Shown here: in pieces, positions 56,729-64,000 of the stretch
Layout: every line of letters starts with the position of its first letter
How positions within the stretch are numbered: the stretch's first letter is position 1
Origin: Paenibacillus agri
GTDB lineage: Bacteria; Bacillota; Bacilli; Paenibacillales; Paenibacillaceae
Direction of reading: 5' to 3'
Length of the DNA stretch: 64,000 nucleotides
Assembly: GCF_013359945.1 (NCBI RefSeq)
Contig: NZ_JABWCS010000214.1
Location: 1 to 64,000 of the forward strand
Notes under the pieces: model-generated
What the model saw: the letters and a program-made list of their open reading frames with translations, nothing else
Told to the model about the DNA's origin: nothing
Database searches by the model: none
Made by a program: the position numbers and the translations under genes

Positions 56729-57103
56729 ATGGACAACATCATATTATGGGGCGGACTCGTGCTGGTGATCGCACTACTCACCTATCTTAATCAAAAGCAG
56801 CGCTATTCCTCCAGCGTCAAGTTCGCCTACCGTGAACTGCGTGAGCTGGCGCAAAAGATTGGCGATGGTCAATCCTCTAACACTGATCTCAGCCGCTGGG
56901 AAGAGGCTTTGGCGGAGCTGGAGAAGCATCCCAATGAGTTCAACAAGCTGGAAAATGAGCTGGGGCTGCGTAGTACATTCGCTTCTTACCTGGAGCGGCA
57001 TTATCCGCAAGATACCAGGCTTCCAGCTCTGCAGGAGGCCGCTGCGCACCGCAAGGACAGTGTCTGGGGAATCAGGATCGGCGATTACAATTCCAAGAAA
57101 TAA
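56729..57103 (+). CDS. hypothetical protein with one N-terminal membrane segment
   Basis: This 124-residue protein has a membrane segment (about residues 4-20, IILWGGLVLVIALLTYL) and a largely helical, charged cytosolic part (KFAYRELRELAQKIGDGQ; LSRWEEALAELEKHPNEFNKLENELG). I do not recognise the family. ATG 56729 follows GGAGGAGA. A terminator follows at 57142. Confidence 0.65.
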   Translation: MDNIILWGGLVLVIALLTYLNQKQRYSSSVKFAYRELRELAQKIGDGQSSNTDLSRWEEALAELEKHPNEFNKLENELGLRSTFASYLERHYPQDTRLPALQEAAAHRKDSVWGIRIGDYNSKK

Positions 57104-57141
57104 GTGGCGGATGCTGTGGCATACATATCCCGGACCGATGG

Positions 57142-57176
57142 AGGGCAAGCAGACCGCTTGCCCTCTTTATTTTTTC
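57142..57176 (+). terminator. terminator after the hypothetical gene
   Basis: GAGGGCAAGC pairs with GCTTGCCCTC around AGACC, then T-rich sequence. Confidence 0.88.
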
Positions 57177-57191
57177 TTTACATATTCTGAA

Positions 57192-57220
57192 TGAACCTTT
57201 TGGGCGGCTCAATTGTTATA
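57192..57220 (+). promoter_or_regulatory. ECF-type promoter upstream of the third sigma gene
   Basis: TGAACC with trailing TTTT (57192-57200), then about 17 bases from the AAC, then TGTTATA (57214-57220). The -35 is ECF-like; the -10 departs from CGTC. It lies 33 bases before the start codon. Confidence 0.4.
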
Positions 57221-57252
57221 TAGATATCCGAGATCAGAGAGGAGGGGGAACA

Positions 57253-57813
57253 TTGGAGAGCAATCGGGAGCTATTCGAATCCTTTAATAGGGATGTGTAT
57301 CGAACCTGCTACTACATGGTGCATAATGCGGCAGATGCGGAGGACCTGACACAGGAAGTATTCATTACGGTCTTCCGCAGCAATCGGAAACATATCGAGC
57401 ATTTACGGGCCTGGATCATGAAAATAACAGTCAACCATTGCCTGAATCATTTGCGGCGGCGGCGCAGCCTGAATGAGAAGGTTGCAGATCATCCGTATAT
57501 GTTCACTGGTAATGAAGATAAGCCGGTAGACCGGCTGGCGGAGGAACGGGAATCCGCAGTGGAATGGGCAGGGTACATGCGGCGTTTGCCGGATAAAATC
57601 AGGGCGGTAGTGACACTGCGTTACATGCATGATTTTAGTCTAGCCGAGATTTCCGGCTTGTTGTCGATCCCCTTGGGAACGACGAAATCCAGACTGCACA
57701 AGGGACTGCGATTAATGAAAGGCATTCTGCTGGAAGCAGGGGTGCACATAGAAGACAGGGAGGAAGAATCTTATGGACAAAATAGAGCCTACGCTAAAGC
57801 GTCAATTAAATAA
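57253..57813 (+). CDS. ECF RNA polymerase sigma factor
   Basis: The 186-residue protein has region 2 (about residues 10-75: YYMVHNAADAEDLTQEVFITVFRSNRKHIEHLRAWIMKITVNHCLNHLRRRR) and region 4 (about 112-160: LPDKIRAVVTLRYMHDFSLAEISGLLSIPLGTTKSRLHKGLR). TTG 57253 follows GAGGAGGGGG. It overlaps the next gene by 41 bases. Its partner is a DUF4179 protein, as in the RsiV-like or DUF4179-associated ECF groups. A third independent ECF system in this window. Confidence 0.92.
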   Translation: MESNRELFESFNRDVYRTCYYMVHNAADAEDLTQEVFITVFRSNRKHIEHLRAWIMKITVNHCLNHLRRRRSLNEKVADHPYMFTGNEDKPVDRLAEERESAVEWAGYMRRLPDKIRAVVTLRYMHDFSLAEISGLLSIPLGTTKSRLHKGLRLMKGILLEAGVHIEDREEESYGQNRAYAKASIK

Positions 57814-59434
57814 GGATGAGAACGTACCTTATCCTGATTTTGAGAACATGTGGAACAGGATGGAAGAAGCCGGGCATACCTCAGTCGCGGTGGATTCTAC
57901 ACCGGCCAGTGTATCCACACGCCGCCACAGAAGCTGGCGCAGAATTGCAATGGCCGCTTCACTCAGTGCACTATTGGCTGCTGCTCCGGTGTATGCCGCC
58001 ATTCATTACGACTGGGGCAACGTGTTGCGGGATAAAGGGGGACTTCAGGCAGTTCTGGATCAGAATATGGGTCAGCCACTGGGGCAGACAATCAGCAAAG
58101 ACGGTGTTAAGCTAACGCTACGCACGGCGATTGTGGATGAGAACCGGACGGTCATTTTATACAATCTGGATGTCGGGAAACGTGCGGATACTGAGTTCTG
58201 GGATCTTAAGGGCATGAGCTTGAAGGATGAACATGGAAAGAATAGCGAAGGAGAATTTAGCTATTTGCAGTGGGATGAGAAGAATCAGAAATATAACGGT
58301 TATTTCGAGAGTGATTGGTCCCCAAAGCAGGATACGGCGAAAGTTAGGCTCACAGCGGATATTCTCCAGTTATACAGCCAGCAGGAAGTGGACTTGCAGC
58401 TAGACAGCAGTTCCGAGAAGGCACAGAGCTTCCAGATCGGCAAGGATGGCATGCAAAAAATCGAGGTCAAAGCGTTCAAGCAAGGTGCGGATAAGATCCT
58501 TTTCTCCTCGGCGATAATATTCGATCAAGTAGAAGCCAAAACCTGGGCTTATCCGATGATTACGCCGGTTGTGCAAGGAAAGACGCTGCACGCACTGTCT
58601 GGAAGTACCTATGGTCAGCCGAATGATAATGGCGATTATACAACCCAGCAATATTTTAAAAGCAGTGACTTGCCTGCGGGGCAGACGACTTACAAACTGC
58701 AATATACCAAGGTAGAAAAAAATATAGACGGACCTTGGGCATTTGATCTGCAGTTGAGTAAAAAGCAGATGGAGAGTGGAACGATCAAGACGGCGCTGGA
58801 TCTTCCGCTAGAGCCTGGCGATGACAATCATATCATTGAGAAAATGGTGGTGACTCCTACCCAAATCCGGGTGGCCGTACGATCTAAGGTTAAAGGGTTC
58901 GCGGATATACCATATAAAAAAATGGCTCTTGAAGTAAATGGACGAACGCTTGAGGGCGGGTTGTTCCGTTCGCCCAAGGATGATCCCTATTTGATGAACT
59001 ACAAGTTCGAGTTACCTTCCGATCTGGTAATCACCAAGGAGACGCCGATTACTTTTGTAGGCAAATATAAAGTTACAACCCATGAAGATGATAAGACACC
59101 GGTTCTCTTGACCGACATCTCTACTAAAAAGCAGACGTTGGACAGAGCGGTTGGTGGATATCCTGTTCAGTGGACGTACTATATGCGGGGTAATGACTTG
59201 TACGTAGAGACTGGAAGCGAGGATGCCCATTTTGGCGGTATCAACCAGACCCATATTAACCTTGGTAAAGACAGAATTCTTGGCAGACCAGTAACGGTCA
59301 ACTTCGCCGGTGATGGCAACAACAAGGCTATTGATGTCTATAAGGATTTCAAACAAACAGAAGCCTCGCTATATATGTTCTACTACACGACCGACGAGCC
59401 GGACAAAGAGACCCGGGTGCAGCTGCAGCCTTAG
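57773..59434 (+). CDS. DUF4179 protein, probable anti-sigma factor
   Basis: The 553-residue protein has a short cytosolic N-terminus (about 1-52), one membrane segment (about residues 57-76, AMAASLSALLAAAPVYAAIH) and a DUF4179 domain just after it (about 80-180: LRDKGGLQAVLDQNMGQPLGQTISKDGVKLTLRTAIVDENRTVILYNLDV). A long beta-rich extracytoplasmic part with several immunoglobulin-like repeats follows. The cytosolic tail likely binds the sigma factor. ATG 57773 follows GGGAGGA and lies inside the sigma gene, 41 bases before its stop, so translation is coupled. Confidence 0.8.
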   Translation: MDKIEPTLKRQLNKDENVPYPDFENMWNRMEEAGHTSVAVDSTPASVSTRRHRSWRRIAMAASLSALLAAAPVYAAIHYDWGNVLRDKGGLQAVLDQNMGQPLGQTISKDGVKLTLRTAIVDENRTVILYNLDVGKRADTEFWDLKGMSLKDEHGKNSEGEFSYLQWDEKNQKYNGYFESDWSPKQDTAKVRLTADILQLYSQQEVDLQLDSSSEKAQSFQIGKDGMQKIEVKAFKQGADKILFSSAIIFDQVEAKTWAYPMITPVVQGKTLHALSGSTYGQPNDNGDYTTQQYFKSSDLPAGQTTYKLQYTKVEKNIDGPWAFDLQLSKKQMESGTIKTALDLPLEPGDDNHIIEKMVVTPTQIRVAVRSKVKGFADIPYKKMALEVNGRTLEGGLFRSPKDDPYLMNYKFELPSDLVITKETPITFVGKYKVTTHEDDKTPVLLTDISTKKQTLDRAVGGYPVQWTYYMRGNDLYVETGSEDAHFGGINQTHINLGKDRILGRPVTVNFAGDGNNKAIDVYKDFKQTEASLYMFYYTTDEPDKETRVQLQP

Positions 59435-59477
59435 TGTATTTAGGGAAAGTAATTCAAAATATTAACCTTATTTTAAT

Positions 59478-59508
59478 GGGGAGAACCTTGTGTTCCTCCC
59501 TTTTTTTC
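59478..59508 (+). terminator. terminator of the third sigma operon
   Basis: GGGGAGAAC pairs with GTTCCTCCC around CTTGT, then seven T. Confidence 0.85.
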
Positions 59509-59591
59509 GTATACATTAAGAGGACGTTGTCAAGGCAGGGCAAAAGAAGGAGTCTATGAGACACCACGATATTAAAGATAGAGAGGAGGAG

Positions 59592-60170
59592 ATGACGATT
59601 AAAAGATGTGATTGGGTCACCGCTGATCCCTTGTATATTGCTTATCACGACACGGAATGGGGACAACCCTTGTATGACGATAGGGCGCTGTTCGAACTGC
59701 TGATGCTGGAGGGGATGCAGGCAGGACTAAGCTGGTACACGGTGCTGCAAAAGCGGGAGCGCTTCAGGATCGTGTTCGACGGTTTCGATCCCGAGAAGAT
59801 TAGTGCTTATGATGAGTCAAAAATTGCCGAACTGATGCAGGATGCCGGGATTATCCGCAATCGGCTGAAGATCCTGTCCGTCATCAATAATGCGCGCGTG
59901 TATCAGGAAATTATCCGGGAGGAAGGCAGCTTTTCGAATTATTTATGGAGCTTTGTTGGCGGAACGCCTGTCCTAAATCACTGGAAGAGCAGGGCGGAAG
60001 TGCCTGCCAGCACCCCGCAATCTGATGCTATGAGCAGTGCGCTGAAGAAGAAAGGCATGAAATTCGTCGGCACCACCATATGTTATGCCTTTATGCAGGC
60101 TTCCGGCATGGTGAATGACCATACCCTGGATTGTTTCTGCAGGAGCCAGGACACGAGCCTACCGTTGTAA
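59592..60170 (+). CDS. DNA-3-methyladenine glycosylase I
   Basis: This 192-residue base-excision enzyme removes 3-methyladenine from DNA. It matches the Tag family: RCDWVTADPLYIAYHDTEWGQPLYDDRALFELLMLEGMQAGLSWYTVLQKR at the N-terminus and MVNDHTLDCFCR near the end. The zinc ligands (Cys and His near residues 6 and 19; His and Cys in HTLDC) are all present. The start is uncertain: ATG 59592 matches the family start but its GGAGG is close; an upstream ATG at 59556 adds 12 residues. Confidence 0.9.
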   Translation: MTIKRCDWVTADPLYIAYHDTEWGQPLYDDRALFELLMLEGMQAGLSWYTVLQKRERFRIVFDGFDPEKISAYDESKIAELMQDAGIIRNRLKILSVINNARVYQEIIREEGSFSNYLWSFVGGTPVLNHWKSRAEVPASTPQSDAMSSALKKKGMKFVGTTICYAFMQASGMVNDHTLDCFCRSQDTSLPL

Positions 60171-60268
60171 AAGTTTAATTCAGCGTCTCTATGCGTGCAG
60201 TTTGGCGCTCAGGCAAGGAGAAATGTTATACTGGTAATGTTCGCAAATTTAAGGAGGATTCCAACAAG

Positions 60269-61321
60269 ATGTTATGGCATGAAGTAACGATACATACAAC
60301 CGAAGAAGCGCAAGAAATGATATCTAATTTTTTATATGAAGCAGGCGCGGGCGGTGTTTCCATCGAGGAATCCGGCATACTGGGCAAAGTGCGGGATACC
60401 CGTTACGGCGAACTGTATGATGAGCCGCTGAATGATATCCCCGAAGGGGAAGCAGTAATTAAAGGGTATTACGCTGAGTCTGTGGATATGGATGAAGTGA
60501 TTGCGGAGCTGACTCCCCGTGTAGAGGAACTGCGGGAATATGGCATTGATCCGGGCAAAGCTCTAATCTCCTGGAAAACTGTGGATGAAGAAGAATGGGC
60601 ACATGCCTGGAAGCAGTATTTCAAGCCATTGCGCGTATCGGAGCGCTTGACCATCAAGCCGACTTGGGAAGAGTATACGCCGGAAAGTCCGAACGAAAAA
60701 ATTATCGAGATCGACCCTGGCATGGCCTTTGGTACGGGCACACATCCCACGACAGCTTTATGCTTGCGGGCGCTGGAGAAGAATATCACTGGCGGTGAAG
60801 AAGTCATTGATGTCGGCACCGGGTCCGGCATTTTGGCGGTCGGCGCGATGCTGCTGGGCGCAGGTTCTGTGCTGGCGCTGGATCTTGATCCCGTTGCCGT
60901 GGAGAGCGCGGTGGAGAATGTGGCGCTAAATCGGCTTGAAGAGTCCATTACTGTAAAAGAAAGTGACCTGCTGTCGCTATTAGGTGGCGAAAAGGCCGCT
61001 GATACAGCGGCCGGAGACATGTGGCCATCGGCAAGACCAGAGGCTAATGCTCCTATACAGCCTGAAGTGAATCCTGCCGGGGATAGTCTTGGCGTTACGC
61101 TGCCAGTGCAAATTGTGGTGGCTAACATTCTCGCAGAGATTATCGTATTGTTCACAGATGATGTTTACCGGGCGCTGAAGCCGGGCGGCATCTACATTAC
61201 CTCCGGCATTTACAAGGACAAGGAAGGTCTGGTGTCACAGGCGCTGACGGCGTCCGGCTTTGAGATTATCGAAATTACCCGTGAAGAAGATTGGGTGGCA
61301 TTTACAGCCGGAAAGAGGTAA
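60269..61321 (+). CDS. prmA: ribosomal protein L11 methyltransferase
   Basis: PrmA trimethylates ribosomal protein L11. The 350-residue protein has the N-terminal substrate domain (WHEVTIHTTEEAQEMISNFLYEAGAGGVSIEE) and a C-terminal SAM-binding fold: DPGMAFGTGTHPTT (about 150-163), DVGTGSGILAVGAMLLGA and VANILAEII. It is about 40 residues longer than usual (B. subtilis about 311); a Pro/Ala/Glu-rich insert (about residues 240-277) interrupts the fold between LLSLLGGEKA and VQIVVANILAE. GGAGG lies 11 bases before ATG 60269. Confidence 0.95.
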   Translation: MLWHEVTIHTTEEAQEMISNFLYEAGAGGVSIEESGILGKVRDTRYGELYDEPLNDIPEGEAVIKGYYAESVDMDEVIAELTPRVEELREYGIDPGKALISWKTVDEEEWAHAWKQYFKPLRVSERLTIKPTWEEYTPESPNEKIIEIDPGMAFGTGTHPTTALCLRALEKNITGGEEVIDVGTGSGILAVGAMLLGAGSVLALDLDPVAVESAVENVALNRLEESITVKESDLLSLLGGEKAADTAAGDMWPSARPEANAPIQPEVNPAGDSLGVTLPVQIVVANILAEIIVLFTDDVYRALKPGGIYITSGIYKDKEGLVSQALTASGFEIIEITREEDWVAFTAGKR

Positions 61322-61323
61322 AG

Positions 61324-62007
61324 ATGGATTTTTTGCGAAATTTTATTAGTATACCGCTTGAACAGTTACCGTTTTTTTTGATCACACTATTAATCGCATT
61401 TACGGTGCATGAATTTGCACATGCTTATTTTGCCAACAAGTTCGGCGATCCCACAGCACGGCTGCTGGGCCGCATGACGCTGAACCCTGCCGTTCATTTT
61501 GATTTCCTGGGCGTTATTTTGATGCTGTTGGTCGGTTTCGGTTGGGCGCGGCCCGTTCCGGTTAATCGGGACAACTTCAAAAACCCACGTCTGATGGGGA
61601 TTATTGTGTCTATTGCAGGACCAATCAGTAACTTGTTGCTGGCGATTCTCGGAACGTTGATCTACGCGGCGCTGCTGGCGACGGGTACGATCGAAGCCAT
61701 TACCAATGTTCGTTTGCTTCAGGCCGTGTATTTGTTCTTCGGTATGTTCATTCAGTGGAATTTCTTCCTGTTCCTGTTCAACCTGATCCCGCTTCCGCCA
61801 CTGGACGGCTACCGGATTGTCGAAGATCTGGCCCCGCGTTCGATCCGCGGGCGGCTGCAGCAGTATGAGCAGTGGGGAAGCCTGATTTTCCTGCTGATTC
61901 TATTTATTCCGGCATTGAGAGCGTACACCATTACTCCGCTGCATATTTGGGGCGATCAAATGACCCGAAGTTTTCTAAAGATGTTCCTCTGGATGTTCGG
62001 CAGCTAA
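61324..62007 (+). CDS. site-2 protease family membrane metalloprotease
   Basis: This 227-residue protein with about six membrane segments has the zinc motif HEFAH (about residues 28-32, AFTVHEFAHAYFANKFGDPTA). The second site is LFNLIPLPPLDGYRIVEDL (about 157-175), the usual NPxPxxDG region. It is the small, PDZ-less type of intramembrane protease (YwhC-like), and its substrate is unknown. It begins two bases after the prmA stop, so it is probably cotranscribed. Confidence 0.9.
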   Translation: MDFLRNFISIPLEQLPFFLITLLIAFTVHEFAHAYFANKFGDPTARLLGRMTLNPAVHFDFLGVILMLLVGFGWARPVPVNRDNFKNPRLMGIIVSIAGPISNLLLAILGTLIYAALLATGTIEAITNVRLLQAVYLFFGMFIQWNFFLFLFNLIPLPPLDGYRIVEDLAPRSIRGRLQQYEQWGSLIFLLILFIPALRAYTITPLHIWGDQMTRSFLKMFLWMFGS

Positions 62008-62083
62008 AGCCGGGCAATAAGGCTGGTCACAGCATGGCAAACGTTGTATGATGGTTTTTGGCGTTAAGACGGCTTATCATGTT

Positions 62084-62136
62084 GCGCCGGATGGCGGGGG
62101 CCAGCCTGCAGAGGCAGGACCAATGTCCCCCGGCGC
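62084..62136 (+). promoter_or_regulatory. strong hairpin upstream of rsmE
   Basis: GCGCC and GGGGG with CCTGC pair with GGCAGG, CCCCC and GGCGC, giving a nested G+C-rich hairpin without a T tract. It ends 27 bases before the rsmE start codon. It could stabilise the mRNA or slow initiation; no known motif matches. Confidence 0.5.
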
Positions 62137-62163
62137 CTGAATAACGGACAGGATGTTGATACG

Positions 62164-62928
62164 ATGCAGCGATATTTTGTGACGCCGGAGCAGTTCAGCG
62201 GCGATACCGTAACTATCGGCGGCGAGGATGCTCGCCATATCGCCAAGGTCATGCGCGGCAATGAAGGGGACAAGCTGATTGTCAGCGATGGGTCCTCCCG
62301 TGAAGCCTTGGTTGAAATTGTTCATATTGAAATTGGAGAAGTTACAGCGAATGTAGTGGAAGTCCTGGAAATGACGCATGAAGCGCGCGTCAAGATTACA
62401 GTAGCCCAAAGCCTTCCTAAAGGTGACAAGATGGAGACTGTGATCCAGAAATGTACTGAGATCGGTGCTGTGTCCTTTCAGCCGTTTCTGTCAGAACGCA
62501 CCATTGTGCAGTATGACGAACGCAAGGAAGGCAAGCGTCTGGAACGATGGCGCAAAATCTGCAAGGAAGCCGCAGAGCAGGCCCACCGGAACATCATTCC
62601 TCCGGTAGAGCCTCCAGTATCCTGGAAGCTTTTGCTGCAATCGTTTGCGGAATATGACGCCGTGTATTTTTGCTATGAGAAGGAAGAGGGTCTGCAATTG
62701 CGCAGCGCCGCGGCTCCAAAGCTACAAGCCTTGAAGGACCAGTCTGCTATCAAAATAATGGTGGTGGTTGGACCAGAGGGCGGCTTTACAGTCGAAGAGG
62801 CCGCTAAAGCTGAGGCATCCGGTGCCGTGCCTGTGGGTCTTGGACGACGAATCCTGCGCTGCGAGACGGCAGGGATGGTAGCTGCAGCATGCCTGTTATA
62901 TGAATCCGGAGAAATGGGGGGAGCTTAA
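62164..62928 (+). CDS. rsmE: 16S rRNA (uracil-1498-N3) methyltransferase
   Basis: This SPOUT-family enzyme methylates U1498 of 16S rRNA. The 254-residue protein has the N-terminal PUA-like domain (MQRYFVTPEQFSGDTVTIGGEDARHIAKVMRGNEGDKLIVSDG) and the C-terminal SPOUT knot (VVGPEGGFTVEEAAKAEASGAVPVGLGRRILRCETAGMVAAACLLYE). The QKCTEIGAVSFQPFLSERT motif is present. It follows the site-2 protease, and mtaB begins three bases after its stop. Confidence 0.96.
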   Translation: MQRYFVTPEQFSGDTVTIGGEDARHIAKVMRGNEGDKLIVSDGSSREALVEIVHIEIGEVTANVVEVLEMTHEARVKITVAQSLPKGDKMETVIQKCTEIGAVSFQPFLSERTIVQYDERKEGKRLERWRKICKEAAEQAHRNIIPPVEPPVSWKLLLQSFAEYDAVYFCYEKEEGLQLRSAAAPKLQALKDQSAIKIMVVVGPEGGFTVEEAAKAEASGAVPVGLGRRILRCETAGMVAAACLLYESGEMGGA

Positions 62929-62931
62929 GAG

Positions 62932-64000
62932 ATGTCATCCGTAGCGTTTTATACGTTGGGTTGCAAAGTTAATTTCTATGATACCGAAGCCATCTGGCAA
63001 CTGTTCAAAAATGAAGGTTACGAGCAGGTGGATTTCGAGGGTACCGCCGATGTGTATCTGATCAATACTTGTACTGTTACCAATACTGGTGATAAGAAGA
63101 GTCGCCAGATGATCCGCCGCGCTGTACGCCGCAACCCTGAGGCTATCGTAGCCGTTACAGGCTGCTATGCGCAGACGTCCCCAGGGGAGATTCTTGATAT
63201 TCCGGGTGTCGATCTCGTGATCGGCAACCAGGACAGGGATCAGATCATGACGCATGTGAAGAACATTCAGGAATCGCGCCAGCCGGTGAATGCGGTTCGC
63301 AATATCATGAAGACCCGTGAGTTTGAGGAGATGGACGTACCGGCCTTTGCTGACCGGACACGGGCGTTCCTGAAGATTCAAGACGGGTGCAATAACTTCT
63401 GCACCTTCTGTATAATTCCCTGGTCGCGCGGACTGTCGCGCAGCCGTGATCCGAAGAGCATTGTGACTCAGGCACATCAGCTTGTGGAATCCGGTTACAA
63501 GGAATTCGTTCTGACCGGTATTCATACCGGAGGCTATGGGGATGACCTCGATAACTATCGTCTGTCCGATCTGCTCTGGGAGCTGGACAAGGTGGATGGA
63601 CTGGAGCGCGTGCGGATTTCTTCCATTGAAGCCAGTCAGATCGATGAGAAGCTGCTAGAAGTGCTGAACCGTTCCTCCAAAATGTGCCGTCATCTGCACA
63701 TCCCGCTGCAAGCCGGACATAACCATGTGCTGAAGACGATGCGCCGGAAGTATACAACCGAAGAATACTACGCCAAAATGCAGCTGATTCGTCAGGCCAT
63801 GCCGGATGTCGGCATTACAACTGACGTCATTGTCGGATTCCCGGGAGAAACCGATGAAATGTTCCGTGCCGGCTATGACTTCATGAAGGCGGTCAATTTC
63901 TCGGAAATGCACGTATTTCCGTACTCCAAGCGGACAGGTACACCAGCTGCTCGCATGGACAATCAGGTGGATGAAGAGATCAAGAATGCCCGTGTGCAGG
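62932..64000 (+). CDS. mtaB: tRNA t6A37 methylthiotransferase MtaB (3' truncated by window)
   Basis: The gene is open to the window end; 356 codons are visible. MtaB adds a methylthio group to t6A37 of tRNA. The N-terminal UPF0004 domain carries the first cluster cysteines in TLGCKVNFYDTE (residue 11), INTCTVTNTGDKKSRQ and VTGCYAQ. The radical SAM core has GCNNFCTFCIIPWSRGLSRSR (C-x3-C-x2-C at about residues 150-157) and DVIVGFPGETDEMF. The TRAM domain would lie outside the window. ATG 62932 follows GGGGGGAG. It is probably cotranscribed with rsmE. Confidence 0.95.
   Translation, partial: MSSVAFYTLGCKVNFYDTEAIWQLFKNEGYEQVDFEGTADVYLINTCTVTNTGDKKSRQMIRRAVRRNPEAIVAVTGCYAQTSPGEILDIPGVDLVIGNQDRDQIMTHVKNIQESRQPVNAVRNIMKTREFEEMDVPAFADRTRAFLKIQDGCNNFCTFCIIPWSRGLSRSRDPKSIVTQAHQLVESGYKEFVLTGIHTGGYGDDLDNYRLSDLLWELDKVDGLERVRISSIEASQIDEKLLEVLNRSSKMCRHLHIPLQAGHNHVLKTMRRKYTTEEYYAKMQLIRQAMPDVGITTDVIVGFPGETDEMFRAGYDFMKAVNFSEMHVFPYSKRTGTPAARMDNQVDEEIKNARVQ

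Overview
The window looks like a Paenibacillus or close relative (Bacillota, Bacilli; spore-forming and competence-capable). The evidence is gene order and families: comER/comEA/comEB/comEC, then holA-rpsT-gpr-spoIIP-yqxA-type gene-lepA-hemW-hrcA-grpE-dnaK-dnaJ-prmA-rsmE-mtaB, plus a leucyl T-box, a perfect CIRCE operator, strong GGAGG ribosome sites and frequent TTG/GTG starts. All identifications were made by reading the sequence; no database search was run.

Layout. 1-235 is the 3' end of a group II intron (domains V and VI, class C-like). 265-9806 holds mnmA (minus strand), a CymR-type regulator, a GNAT and an AraC gene, a repeat-rich gap, an MFS exporter with a possible leader peptide, a DUF523 protein, a cysteine desulfurase, a PRC-barrel protein, a small zinc-ribbon protein and an AI-2E family permease. 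9820-12864 is leuS with its T-box and two tandem hairpin elements. 12980-13194 is a MITE-like palindrome that reaches into the end of comER. 14226-18584 is the late-competence DNA-uptake cluster.

18585-31200 is an A+T-richer accessory region between comEC and the distal conserved genes. It contains an ISL3-type insertion sequence flanked by gene remnants (a beheaded Crp-like gene and an aldo/keto reductase gene with three frameshifts). An apparently intact six-gene operon follows, divergent from a YeiL-like Crp regulator: an S-adenosylhomocysteine-hydrolase-like protein, a purine nucleoside phosphorylase, a purine permease, a nucleoside symporter, a Gfo/Idh/MocA oxidoreductase and a DoxX-like membrane protein. 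I think this operon is the best candidate for an undescribed nucleoside salvage pathway. A serine hydrolase, an XRE-cupin regulator and azlCD follow.

33116-40097 holds two ECF sigma/anti-sigma pairs and a 2-keto-3-deoxygluconate module (LacI regulator, kdgK, kdgA) with an operator-like palindrome inside the kdgA promoter. 40408-54302 is the conserved holA-to-dnaJ block. The hrcA heat-shock operon promoter appears to lie in a duplicated copy of the 3' end of the preceding acetyltransferase gene. 54438-60170 is an accessory insertion between dnaJ and prmA: a YfhD-like protein, a phosphopantetheinyl transferase, a YoaP-like fusion, a third ECF sigma with a DUF4179 partner, and a DNA glycosylase. 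60269 to the end returns to prmA, a site-2 protease, rsmE and mtaB, which runs off the window. No rRNA, tRNA, CRISPR array or prophage was seen.
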